From: Ramlibacter monticola
Lineage (GTDB): Bacteria > Pseudomonadota > Gammaproteobacteria > Burkholderiales > Burkholderiaceae_C
NCBI RefSeq assembly: GCF_016722785.1
Contig: NZ_JAEQNE010000006.1
Location: 237,501-301,500, forward strand
Direction: 5' to 3'
Length of the DNA: 64,000 nucleotides
The notes beneath the pieces were generated by a model. The model did not search any database and was not told the origin of the DNA. It saw only the letters and a list, made by a program, of their open reading frames with translations. Of the stretch, positions 1 to 7,919 are shown one piece after another. How positions within the stretch are numbered: position 1 is the first letter of the stretch; each line of letters starts with the position of its first letter. The translations under genes were made by a program, and so were the position numbers.

Positions 1-487
1 GCACCTTCGGGGATCCCAGCAGCGCCTGCGCGAAGCCGAGCCGCTGGCGCATGCCCTTGCTGTACTCGCGCACGGCGCGGCCGGCGGCGTGGGTGAGGCC
101 CACGAGTTCCAGCGCGGCGGCGCAATCTCCCAGCGGCGCGCCCTTCAGCCGCGCGAAGTAGTGCAGCGTTTCCGTGCCCGTGAGGTTGTCGTAGAGAACG
201 ACGTTTTCCGGCAGGTAGCCGATGCCGCGCCGTACGGCGCGGAAGCCGCGCCCCTGCACCGACGCGCCGTGGATGCGGATCTCGCCGTCGGTGGCGCGCA
301 CCAGCCCCAGCATCATCTTGAACAGGGTGCTCTTGCCGGCGCCGTTGTGGCCAATCAGGCCGAACACCTCGCCGTTGCCGATCTCCAGGTCCACCCCGTT
401 GACGGCGTACACGGGGCCGTACAGCTTGACGGCGCCGCGCACGCTGATCGCGGGCGCCTCAGTGCGGGAGGGGCCGCTCTTTTCCAT
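1..487 (-). CDS. nosF: NosF, ABC transporter ATP-binding protein (partial)
   Basis: This is the N-terminal 162 residues of the cytoplasmic ATPase of the NosDFY transporter, which supports maturation of the copper centres of nitrous oxide reductase. Walker A (GHNGAGKST) lies near residues 44-52, a Q-loop-like segment (LPENVVLYDNLTG) follows, and the ABC signature region (YSKGMRQRLGFAQALLG) is close to the window edge. Walker B and the C-terminus are beyond base 1. The ATG at 485-487 overlaps the end of nosD by 29 bp, consistent with translational coupling. Its place directly after nosD, in the order nosZ-R-orf-D-F, makes the assignment firm. nosY and nosL would be expected next, outside the window. 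Confidence 0.95.
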   Translation of the reverse strand, partial: MEKSGPSRTEAPAISVRGAVKLYGPVYAVNGVDLEIGNGEVFGLIGHNGAGKSTLFKMMLGLVRATDGEIRIHGASVQGRGFRAVRRGIGYLPENVVLYDNLTGTETLHYFARLKGAPLGDCAAALELVGLTHAAGRAVREYSKGMRQRLGFAQALLGSPKV

Positions 488-1721
488 TCCAGTCGCTCCA
501 GGTCTTGTGGGTGGGCTTCATGCGCGGCTTGGGCTCCACCACGCTCGGCACGCGCAGCAGCGGGAACTGCTGGCTCACCAGCCGCAGTGCCTGCACCGCG
601 GGGCTGGCCAGCAGCAGGCGCGCCGCGGGGTGGCGCCAGATCATCCGGTCCACCAGGTCGTTGGCTTCGTAGGGGACGTCGCCACGGCCGTTGCCGTCGC
701 GGTCCCAGCCCAGGTAGTTGCTCCAGTAGTTGCCCTGCTCGCCGCCCCAGGTCTCGTCGCGCGAACCGACGTAGCGCACCTGCTCGCGGTTGCCGATGAA
801 GTCGTTGCCGTCCACCTTGTTGCGCGTGGACCCGGCGGCCAGGTGCACGCCCACCTGGTTGTTCACGACCAGGTTGCCCGCCAGGCTGGCGTACTCCACG
901 TCGTAGATGAAGAAGCCGCGTGCGTTGCCGGCGACGACGTTGTTCTCGACCCGCGAGTCCTGCAGGGTGCGCAGCATGATGCCGTGGTCGGTGTTGCCCC
1001 AGGCGCGGTTGTTGCGCACCACCTGGTCGCGCACTTCCATGAGGGCCAGGCCGCCGCGGTTCAGGTAGCTGTCGTTGTCCTCCCAGAGGTTGCGGTAGGA
1101 GTTCATGTAGTGCGTGCCGTAGCGGCTGTGGTGCAGCCGGTTGCCGCGGAAGATGGCGTCGTGCGACACGTCCACGTAGAGCGCGTCGCGCACGAAGCTG
1201 ATGTGGTTGCGCTCGATGCGCGCGCCGGTCGTGTTGTACAGCTGCACGCCGTTGCCCCGCTGCGAGGAGGCGTAGTCGCGCTTGCCGACGATGATGTTGT
1301 CCTCCACCCGCACGTCGTTGGCCTTCTCGATCCACAGGCCGAACAGGTTGTAGACCAGGTCGTTGCGGCGGACCACGGTGCGGTGCGCACCGGGTTCGAC
1401 GTAGATGCCGGCGTTCTGCGCCAGCAGGCTGTCGCCCGAGTCGCGCACGATCAGGCCCTCGATCGTCACGTCGGCCGACTTGATGCGGATGGTGTCGCCC
1501 TGCATGCCGCCGCTGAGGGTGGGCTTGCCGATGCCGCGCAGGGTCAGCGGTTTGGAGATCACCAGGTTGCCCTCGTACCGTCCCGGCTGCACTTCGACCA
1601 CGTCGCCGGCGGCGGCCCGGTCCAGCGCGGGCTGGATGGCCTCGCCGGCGCGCACCGGCCACGTCGCCGCCTGCGCGGCGCCGGCCAGGGCCAGGAGCAA
1701 CAGGGCGAGGAGGCGCTTCAT
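459..1721 (-). CDS. nosD: NosD, periplasmic copper-maturation protein
   Basis: NosD is a 420-residue periplasmic protein needed with NosF and NosY to assemble the CuZ sulfide-bridged cluster of nitrous oxide reductase. The start MKRLLALLLLALAGAAQAA is a classical Sec signal peptide. The rest is a right-handed beta-helix of the CASH/NosD type, with repeated N-rich coils such as VVRRNDLVYNLFGLWIEK and RIERNHISFVRDALYVDV. Its length matches the family. A longer open frame runs upstream, but the signal peptide and the ATGA overlap with the preceding gene (1718-1721) fix this start. It is the fourth gene of the minus-strand nos operon. Confidence 0.95.
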   Translation of the reverse strand: MKRLLALLLLALAGAAQAATWPVRAGEAIQPALDRAAAGDVVEVQPGRYEGNLVISKPLTLRGIGKPTLSGGMQGDTIRIKSADVTIEGLIVRDSGDSLLAQNAGIYVEPGAHRTVVRRNDLVYNLFGLWIEKANDVRVEDNIIVGKRDYASSQRGNGVQLYNTTGARIERNHISFVRDALYVDVSHDAIFRGNRLHHSRYGTHYMNSYRNLWEDNDSYLNRGGLALMEVRDQVVRNNRAWGNTDHGIMLRTLQDSRVENNVVAGNARGFFIYDVEYASLAGNLVVNNQVGVHLAAGSTRNKVDGNDFIGNREQVRYVGSRDETWGGEQGNYWSNYLGWDRDGNGRGDVPYEANDLVDRMIWRHPAARLLLASPAVQALRLVSQQFPLLRVPSVVEPKPRMKPTHKTWSDWNGKERPLPH

Positions 1722-2152
1722 CCCGCCACCGGCCAGCCGAGCGCCTTCAAGGCCAGGAACAGCGAGGCGCCGATCAGCAGGTTCTTGAACGCCACGTAGC
1801 AGAGCATGTCCATCACCGACGCGACCCGGTAGCGGCGGCCCCACCAGGGACCGTCCTTCACGTAGCGCTTGGCGCGCAGGCGCACCAGCACCTCGTAGAC
1901 GCTCCAGCCGAACCACCAGCCGATGATGCCGCCGGCGCGCAGCTCGCCCAGCGCGGCACCCACCCAGGCCAGCGTCACGGCCAGCGCCAGGGCGATGCCG
2001 GCGGCGCGCAGCAGTGTGTGCGGGGCGCCGACGCCGCGGCGCCAGGGCCACACGTGATCCCAGATCTCGGCGCAGATCCAGCCGCACAGGCCGGGCTGGC
2101 CGGCGGCGTACGCCGGCTGCGCGGGATCGGTGGGCATGCGGGGATCGACCAT
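1718..2152 (-). CDS. Small membrane protein between nosR and nosD
   Basis: A 144-residue protein of unknown function. It begins MVDPRMPTDPAQPAYAAG, has a Trp-rich stretch (CGWICAEIWDHVWPW), one clear hydrophobic helix (AAGIALALAVTLAWVGAALG), a second possible one (GGIIGWWFGWSVYEVLV) and a C-terminal hydrophobic segment (NLLIGASLFLALKALGW), so it probably sits in the inner membrane with two or three helices. Its ATG overlaps the nosR stop (TGATG) and its stop overlaps the nosD start (ATGA), so it is translated in lock-step with NosR and NosD. No metal-binding or redox motif is visible. A role in Nos maturation or in NosR function is inferred from position only. Confidence 0.85.
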   Translation of the reverse strand: MVDPRMPTDPAQPAYAAGQPGLCGWICAEIWDHVWPWRRGVGAPHTLLRAAGIALALAVTLAWVGAALGELRAGGIIGWWFGWSVYEVLVRLRAKRYVKDGPWWGRRYRVASVMDMLCYVAFKNLLIGASLFLALKALGWPVAG

Positions 2153-4314
2153 CAGAGCTTCTCCACCGGAATGATGGGGATGAAGTAGCCATCCCGATTG
2201 ATCCTCGTCAGCGGCAGCCCGGCGACCTCGCGGCGCTTGCGTTCCTTTACCAGGGGCGGGCAGGCATGCGTGTCCGTGTACAGGACCATGCAGTCCAGGC
2301 AGTGCAGGCACTCGCGGTGGTCGATGCGCCCGTCGGCGTCGATCGCCTGGGCGCCGCAACCCTTGGCGCAGGCCTTGCACGTGCTGCACTCCTGCTTGCG
2401 GCGCAGGCCGAACCAGCGGAAGGTCGAGGGCATCGCCAGCGAGGCGCCCAGCGGGCAGAGGTACTTGCAGAAGGGCCGCTCGACGAAGATCGACAGGGCC
2501 AGCAGCCCCGCGGCGAACAGCGTGTAGGGCCAGGAACGCTGGAACCAGCCGACCAGGAAGGTGGTCTTGAACGGTTCCACCTCGGCGAGCATCTCCGCCG
2601 TGGTCATGGAGAACATCGAGACCGCCAGCAGGCCGAAGAACACGCCGTACTTGACCCACTTCAGCTTGTCGTGCAGCCGCTTGGGCAGCGCACGCTGGAA
2701 GCGCCTGAGCCCGATCGCGCCGGCCGCCTTGTAGATCAGCTCCGAGAGCGAGCCGAAGGGGCACAGCCAGCCGCAGAACAGGCCGCGGCCCCACACGAAC
2801 ACCGTGAGGATGATGAACACCCAGAACAGGAAGATGAACGGATCGCTCAGGAAAAGCGCCCACTCCCACTTGAACAGCAGCGCATGGAACCAGGTGAGCA
2901 CCTGGGTGATGGAGGGCTGCGCCATCACGCCGAAGCCCACGAAGGCGATGCTCAGGATCCAGGCGGAATACTTGAAGATGTTGACCGGCCACTTGTTCTT
3001 GCGGGTCGCGCGCTTCGTCATCTGGTCGCGGAAGGCGTAGGCCGTCGCCACCAGCGCCAGCAGCAGGCCGAACAGCGCGATCTCCGGTGCCTTGGCCTTC
3101 CACACCTTCAGCCAGGCCGGCGGCGGCTCCTGCACTTCCGGCCGGCCGCCTTGCAGCGACCAGGCGGGTACCCAGTACTTCGCCTCGAAGCTGGCGAAGC
3201 TGCGCGTGCCGGTGGCGCGGTCGACCCGGTTGCCCAGCATCACCAGCTTCCAGGGATAGGCACCGGAAAAGGCGCCGGAGCGCACGATGAAGATCGCGGA
3301 TTCGTTGTACGCGGGCGCGCCGGTGGCTTCCAGCCCGTACAGGTTCTGGTAGTCCAGGTCGCGGAAGGTGAAGGTGTCCAGGCCCTGGCGCAGCTGCACC
3401 CGGTCGTAGATGCCGCCGCGCACGAAGCCGGAGCCCTTGAAGGACTCCTTGCCTCCCGTGCGGATCACGAAGATGGCCTGCTCGTTCGGCTTGAGCTGGG
3501 ACATCAGGCTCTCCCAGGCGGTCTTGCCCAGGAGCGAGCGGCCGATGTCCGGCGCGTTGAGCGCGCCGAACCACAGTTCGATGAAGGGCTCGGAGGAGCG
3601 CGGCAGCCCCACCTGCTCGGGCGCGACGGCCAGGCGCTGCACCGCGCCTTCCTTCGCCAGCGCGGCCCAGTCCAGCGTGCGGCCGGTGTCGGCGAACTTC
3701 GCCGGCTCGCGCACCGTGGGCGCGAGGATGCCGGTCTGGCGCGCGACGGCGCCGCCGGAGGTCATCATGACCTGGTTCTGCGCGATCACCGTGACGGTGG
3801 CGCCGGAAATTGCGTCGAGGCCCACCACGTCCTCCTCGGGACGGGAGCGGCCGATTTCCACCTTGTCGCCGACGAACTTCCCGAGGTATTGCTCGTTGAA
3901 CTTCACCAGCGCGGATTCGGGAATGCCCAGCAGCAGGATGGGCTCCGAGTGCTTCAGGACCTTCACGCCGACGAAGCGGCCCTTGAGGTCCATGCCGATC
4001 AGCGTCACCACCGGCTTGCCGGAATAGGCCGGCGTGTCGGTGATGTCGGTGGACAGCATCACGTACCCCAGCAGCGCGGGCTTGCCCTGCGTGTCCTCGC
4101 CGTAAGCCTCCACGTAGGGCGGCTGGCCCTTGCGCTCGGAGAACGTCTTCGCGCCAGGGAACACCTGGGTGCAGGGGACCAGGTCGCACAGCCGCCGCGC
4201 GGTGTGGAGGTCCTCCGGCAGCTTGGCCTCGTAGGCATCGGCCCAGGCGAACCCCGGGACGAGCAATGCGGCAGCCAGCGCCCACAGGCGCATGAGATAC
4301 GAGAACAGGGTCAT
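2152..4314 (-). CDS. nosR: NosR, membrane flavo-iron-sulfur protein
   Basis: NosR (720 aa) is the polytopic flavoprotein that supplies electrons to, and is needed for expression and activity of, nitrous oxide reductase. After a signal peptide (to about residue 25, AWA-DA) comes a periplasmic FMN-binding domain with the covalent flavin motif SGAT near residues 170-173. A membrane domain follows, with two cytoplasmic cysteine motifs of the CxxxCP type (CGWLCPFG near 513, CKYLCPLG near 616). A C-terminal ferredoxin-like segment carries CSTCKACAKGC and CLHCLDC. The start chosen gives the signal peptide; the frame stays open further upstream but that part has no such features. It lies 47 bp after nosZ on the same strand and is coupled to the next gene. 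Confidence 0.96.
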   Translation of the reverse strand: MTLFSYLMRLWALAAALLVPGFAWADAYEAKLPEDLHTARRLCDLVPCTQVFPGAKTFSERKGQPPYVEAYGEDTQGKPALLGYVMLSTDITDTPAYSGKPVVTLIGMDLKGRFVGVKVLKHSEPILLLGIPESALVKFNEQYLGKFVGDKVEIGRSRPEEDVVGLDAISGATVTVIAQNQVMMTSGGAVARQTGILAPTVREPAKFADTGRTLDWAALAKEGAVQRLAVAPEQVGLPRSSEPFIELWFGALNAPDIGRSLLGKTAWESLMSQLKPNEQAIFVIRTGGKESFKGSGFVRGGIYDRVQLRQGLDTFTFRDLDYQNLYGLEATGAPAYNESAIFIVRSGAFSGAYPWKLVMLGNRVDRATGTRSFASFEAKYWVPAWSLQGGRPEVQEPPPAWLKVWKAKAPEIALFGLLLALVATAYAFRDQMTKRATRKNKWPVNIFKYSAWILSIAFVGFGVMAQPSITQVLTWFHALLFKWEWALFLSDPFIFLFWVFIILTVFVWGRGLFCGWLCPFGSLSELIYKAAGAIGLRRFQRALPKRLHDKLKWVKYGVFFGLLAVSMFSMTTAEMLAEVEPFKTTFLVGWFQRSWPYTLFAAGLLALSIFVERPFCKYLCPLGASLAMPSTFRWFGLRRKQECSTCKACAKGCGAQAIDADGRIDHRECLHCLDCMVLYTDTHACPPLVKERKRREVAGLPLTRINRDGYFIPIIPVEKL

Positions 4315-4361
4315 GGTACGGCGGGAGCCCCGCGCGCCGGGCGCGGGGCTCGGGCGAGGCG

Positions 4362-6290
4362 TTACGCCTCGACGATCATGCGGGTGCGCATCTCCAAGTG
4401 GAGCGCGTGGCAGAAGTGCGTGCAGTAGCACCAGAACACGCCGGGCTTGTCGGCCACGAAGGTGACCGACTTCGTCTCCTGCGGGTTCACGATGAAGTTG
4501 ACGTTGTGCTGCGGGATCGCGAAGCCGTGCGTGAGGTCCTCCACCTTGTCCAGGTTGGTCAGGATCAGCGTGACCTCGTCACCCTTCTTCACCTTGAACT
4601 CGCGCATGCTGAAGGCCGGCGCCTGCGACGTCATCTTCACGGTGACCTTCCGGCCGTTGCGCGTGACGCTGCTTTCCTTCGGGTCCTTCACCGCGATGGG
4701 CGAATCGTCCAGGTTGTAGACCTGCTTCGGCTTGACCAGCTCGCGCTTGAAGATGATGAAGTCGTGCGGCTCGCCGCGCACCGGGTGGTCGGCCATCAGC
4801 ACCATCTTGTCGCCCGAGATGTCGATCAGCTGCTCGTTCTCGGGGTGCAGCGGGCCGGCGGGCAGGAAGCGGTCCTTGGAGAACTTGCAGCCCACGGCCA
4901 GGTACTTGCCGTCGGCGGCCCTGGTCTCGGACTGGCTCGCGTTCAGGTGGCCCGGCTGGTACTGCACGTCGATGCGGTCGACCACGTACTTGGCGTTCTT
5001 GTCGCCCTTGTGGAAGGCGATGGCCTTCTCGACGTTCCACTTGACCACCTGGCTGTCCAGGAAGAGCGTGGTGTAGGCATTGCCGCGGCCGTCGAAGGCG
5101 GTGTGCAGCGGGCCCAGGCCCAGCTCCACTTCGGCGACGATCGCCTCGTCGGCCTTGGCCAGCTTGCCGTCGAAGTACTCCAGCACCTTGGCCAGCTCGA
5201 TCACGGTGCCCGTGGGCGACAGCTTGCCGGCGCAGATGAAGTACTTGCCGTCCGGGCTGGCGTTCACGCCGTGCGGGTTCTTCGGCACGGACACGTAGGC
5301 GGTGAGCGCCGTCTTGGGGTCCTTGTTGGCTTCGCGCGTGCCGTCCACGACCGGCACCTTGGAGGTGCCGATGGTCTTGAACTTGCCGGCCTTGACGGCT
5401 TCCTCGATGCGGGCGATGTTGAAGAACAGGCAGGCGTCGCGCTCGGCGGACATCATGTCCTCGTACTTGACGCCCATCTCCGTGTTGTACTGGTTGGTCG
5501 CGGCCAGCTTGCCGTCGTAGGACGTGGCCGTGAGGTCGCAGTTGCCGTCGATCAGGACCTGCCAGCGCACTTCCATCGTCTCGGCGTCCACGCAGGTGAA
5601 CATCGAGCGGTACTTGGTGCCGTCCTCGATGCCGGCGTTGGGCAGGGGGACCGAGAACTCGGCGCCGCAGAACACGCGGGTCGTGTAGTTGATGTTGGCG
5701 TCGACCGGGTCGCGCTTGTCCGGGAAAATGCCGTGGAAGCCCTGCACGTTGGGCAGTTCGGTGATCTTGTCGCAGACGAAGTAGTCGAGGCGGATGCGCG
5801 CGATGCGGCTGTTGATCTTGTCGTTGATCCAGGCATAGCGGCCGTCGTAGTTGCCGTCCTTGTAGGAAGCGTGCACGTGGTGGGTGTCGGCCACGGTGTA
5901 CTTCAGGCTGCCGTCGGCCTTCGTACCCATGATCTGCTTGGACTCGTTGGTGATGCCCCAGCCGACCAGCGCGTCGGGCACGAACACCGGGATGCGCATG
6001 ATTTCGCGGCCCGAAGGCAGGCCCAGCACGCGCATGTCGCCGGTGTGGCCGCCACTCCAGAGACCGTAGTACGTATCCAGCTCACCCGGCTTCAGGTGCG
6101 CCGCATTGGCGTGCTCGCCGGGATTGGCGAGCGCCGGTGCAGAAGCCGCCTTGGCGGCCGGCGCGGTCGCCGGCTTCTCGGAGCAGGCCGCGAGGCCGAC
6201 GCCGGCCAGGCCCGCCGCCGCAGCGGTGCCCAGGAAGCGACGGCGCGCGGGGGTGGGCTCGGGGTGCGAAAGATCTTTCGCTCGGTTCAT
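4362..6290 (-). CDS. nosZ: NosZ, nitrous oxide reductase (clade I, Tat-exported, possible lipoprotein)
   Basis: NosZ (642 aa) reduces N2O to N2 in the periplasm with the copper centres CuZ and CuA. The N-terminus has a Tat motif (RRRFLG, residues 16-21), which marks the clade I enzyme. CuZ histidines are visible in DTHHVHASYKDG near residue 138. The C-terminal cupredoxin domain has the CuA ligand run CTHFCHALHLEM near 621-632, with cysteines, histidine and methionine in the canonical spacing; His stands where many NosZ have Trp between the cysteines. The signal region ends in GLAAC, which fits a lipobox and is followed by an Ala/Pro-rich linker, so the enzyme may be lipid-anchored. It is the first gene of the minus-strand nos operon, with FNR/NsrR-type sites about 100 bp upstream. 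Confidence 0.98.
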   Translation of the reverse strand: MNRAKDLSHPEPTPARRRFLGTAAAAGLAGVGLAACSEKPATAPAAKAASAPALANPGEHANAAHLKPGELDTYYGLWSGGHTGDMRVLGLPSGREIMRIPVFVPDALVGWGITNESKQIMGTKADGSLKYTVADTHHVHASYKDGNYDGRYAWINDKINSRIARIRLDYFVCDKITELPNVQGFHGIFPDKRDPVDANINYTTRVFCGAEFSVPLPNAGIEDGTKYRSMFTCVDAETMEVRWQVLIDGNCDLTATSYDGKLAATNQYNTEMGVKYEDMMSAERDACLFFNIARIEEAVKAGKFKTIGTSKVPVVDGTREANKDPKTALTAYVSVPKNPHGVNASPDGKYFICAGKLSPTGTVIELAKVLEYFDGKLAKADEAIVAEVELGLGPLHTAFDGRGNAYTTLFLDSQVVKWNVEKAIAFHKGDKNAKYVVDRIDVQYQPGHLNASQSETRAADGKYLAVGCKFSKDRFLPAGPLHPENEQLIDISGDKMVLMADHPVRGEPHDFIIFKRELVKPKQVYNLDDSPIAVKDPKESSVTRNGRKVTVKMTSQAPAFSMREFKVKKGDEVTLILTNLDKVEDLTHGFAIPQHNVNFIVNPQETKSVTFVADKPGVFWCYCTHFCHALHLEMRTRMIVEA

Positions 6291-6383
6291 GGATCAAGGT
6301 CCTCTGGTTACAAAATCGTTCGCGCACCGTGCATCGGCGCGCCTGTCTTTCTCGTCCCATGCGAATCATCGGCAGCTACGCAA

Positions 6384-6406
6384 AAGGTGTATTTGAGATG
6401 CATCAA
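6384..6406. promoter_or_regulatory. NsrR-type operator, nosZ / cytochrome c intergenic region
   Basis: An 11-1-11 imperfect palindrome: left arm AAGGTGTATTT, one G, right arm AGATGCATCAA. The known NsrR arms are AAGATGYATTT and AAATRCATCTT; here 18 of 22 arm positions fit. It overlaps the FNR box at 6393-6406. A NsrR gene is present in this window at 53.6 kb and two similar sites precede norB, which supports the reading. Binding is inferred. Confidence 0.6.
6393..6406. promoter_or_regulatory. FNR-type box between nosZ and cytochrome c
   Basis: TTGAGATGCATCAA matches TTGAT-N4-ATCAA at nine of ten positions. It lies about 103 bp upstream of the nosZ start and 82 bp upstream of the divergent cytochrome c start, so it could serve either promoter or both. 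The window encodes an FNR whose recognition helix (E..SR) is the type that reads this sequence. Confidence 0.75.
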
Positions 6407-6487
6407 TCAAGGCCCATCTATTTCTCCACGCATGGGTCGCCCTCTCTAGAATCACCGCGCACTCCTTCGAAACGACGAGACCCCGAG

Positions 6488-6895
6488 ATGAAATACCTGA
6501 CCATTGCACTCCTCTTTGCGGCGGCCCTCGCCGGCTGCAGCAAGCAGGAGGCTCCCGCGCCCGCGGCGGCACCTGCCGCTCCGGCGGCTGCGCCCACACC
6601 GGCCGCAGCGCCTGCTGCAGCGACCACCACTGCAGCGGCCGACAACGCCGTCGGCAAGTCCCTGTATGGCAAGACCTGCGCGCTGTGCCATGCGGCCGGC
6701 GTGGCGGGCGCACCGAAGCCCGGCGACAAGGAAGACTGGGCGCCGCGCATCGCCCAGGGCATGGACGTCCTGGAGAAGCACGCCATCGAGGGCTTCACCG
6801 GCAAGAAGGGCCAGATGCCCCCGCGCGGCGGCTCCACTGCCTCCGACGACGAGATGAAGGCCGCGGTGCGTTACATCGTGGACCAGTCGCGCTGA
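6488..6895 (+). CDS. Lipoprotein cytochrome c (c5-like), likely electron donor to NosZ
   Basis: A 135-residue monohaem cytochrome. The signal peptide ends in the lipobox LAGC (Cys at residue 18), followed by a linker of about 35 residues made almost only of Ala, Pro and Thr. The haem motif CALCH is near residues 59-63 and a likely axial Met lies in GQMPPRGG near 108-113. Size and motifs fit the cytochrome c5 / class I group. It is divergent from nosZ, shares the regulatory region at 6384-6406, and is translationally coupled to apbE (TGATG). The location suggests that it passes electrons to NosZ; this is inferred. The tethered linker fits a shuttle working at the outer face of the inner membrane or, if sorted by Lol, at the outer membrane. 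Confidence 0.9.
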   Translation: MKYLTIALLFAAALAGCSKQEAPAPAAAPAAPAAAPTPAAAPAAATTTAAADNAVGKSLYGKTCALCHAAGVAGAPKPGDKEDWAPRIAQGMDVLEKHAIEGFTGKKGQMPPRGGSTASDDEMKAAVRYIVDQSR

Positions 6896-7917
6896 TGACT
6901 CCCGCCGATCCTGCGCGGCGCCGCCTGCTGCTGGCAGGCGCGTGTCTCGCTGCGTGGCCACTCGCCGCGAGCGCCGCGCGGGCGCCGCAGCGCGTGCGCG
7001 ACTCGCGCGCCCTCATGGGCACGCGCTTGGACGTGGCGGCGCAGGGGCCGGACGCGGAAGCGCTGCAGCGCGCAATCGATGCGGCCTTCGCCCGCATGAC
7101 GGCGCTGAGCGCGCTCATGAGCCACTACGCGCCTGCGAGCCAGGTCTCCGCGATCGGGCTCGCCGCCGGCCTGCAGCCGGTGGAGGTCGCGCCCGAACTG
7201 ATGCAGGTGCTGCACATGGCGCGCGACGTGGCGCGCCGCACCGACGGCGCCTTCGATCCCACCGTCGGCGCGCTGGGCCTGTGGCATTTCGATGCGCCGC
7301 AGTCCTCGATCCCCACGGCGTCGGAAATCCGGCGCAGGATTTCCAGCGTCGACTGGCGCCATCTCGTGCTCGACGAGCGCCGGCAGACCGCGTACCTCAC
7401 CGAGCGCGGCATGCGGCTGGACCTGGGCGGCATCGCCAAGCTCTCCATCCTGCAGTCCGGGCTGGACACCCTGCAGGCGCACGGCGTGGGCACGGCCCTG
7501 GTCAACGGCGGCGGCGACGTGGTCGCCTGCTCGCAGAGAGGGGATGCACCCTGGCGGGTCGGCATCCGCGATCCGCGCGCGCCGCAGCGGCTGCTCGCGA
7601 CCCTCGAAGTCCGCAGCGGCTTCGTCGCTTCCTCGGGCGACTACGAACGTTTCTTCGTGCAGGACGGCCGGCGGTGGCACCACGTGCTGGATCCGCGCAC
7701 CGGCCGGCCCACCGAGGGCGTGCGCGGCATCACGCTGGTGGCCGACTCGCTGGAGGCAGTGAACGGGCTGGGCACGGCCGGAATGGTGCTCGGCGCGCGC
7801 GCCGGGCGGGAACTGCTGCGGCGTGGCGAGGGCGTGGAAGCGCTCATCGCCTCGGCGGATGGCGGCCTCTGGATGACGGACCGCCTGCGCGCGCGGCTTG
7901 TGCCCGTGGCGGGTTGA
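6895..7917 (+). CDS. apbE: FAD:protein FMN transferase (ApbE/NosX type)
   Basis: A 340-residue periplasmic flavin transferase that attaches FMN to threonine in SGAT-type motifs; the NosR encoded here carries such a motif, so NosR is the likely substrate (the family member doing this is called NosX). A signal sequence with a twin-arginine-like start (ARRRLLLAGACLAAWPLAASAA) precedes the ApbE fold. Typical segments are visible: RALMGTRLDV, LMSHYAPASQVSAI, GAFDPTVGALGLW, RLDLGGIAK, NGGGDV, SGDYERFF, HHVLDPRTGRPT and DSLEAVNGLGTAGMVLG. The ATG overlaps the cytochrome stop (TGATG), so the two are co-translated. It ends 2 bp before the convergent gene at 7920. Confidence 0.93.
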   Translation: MTPADPARRRLLLAGACLAAWPLAASAARAPQRVRDSRALMGTRLDVAAQGPDAEALQRAIDAAFARMTALSALMSHYAPASQVSAIGLAAGLQPVEVAPELMQVLHMARDVARRTDGAFDPTVGALGLWHFDAPQSSIPTASEIRRRISSVDWRHLVLDERRQTAYLTERGMRLDLGGIAKLSILQSGLDTLQAHGVGTALVNGGGDVVACSQRGDAPWRVGIRDPRAPQRLLATLEVRSGFVASSGDYERFFVQDGRRWHHVLDPRTGRPTEGVRGITLVADSLEAVNGLGTAGMVLGARAGRELLRRGEGVEALIASADGGLWMTDRLRARLVPVAG

Positions 7918-7919
7918 TC

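Noticed and set aside
89-1799. Long plus-strand reading frames opposite nosD and nosF
   Set aside because: They are antisense frames created by high G+C codon bias. Their translations are low-complexity (His, Val, Arg, Ala), while the minus strand encodes clear NosF and NosD motifs.
2199-2215. FNR-like sequence TTGATCCTCGTCAG inside nosR
   Set aside because: It has a core mismatch, lies within coding sequence and is not placed before any gene start.
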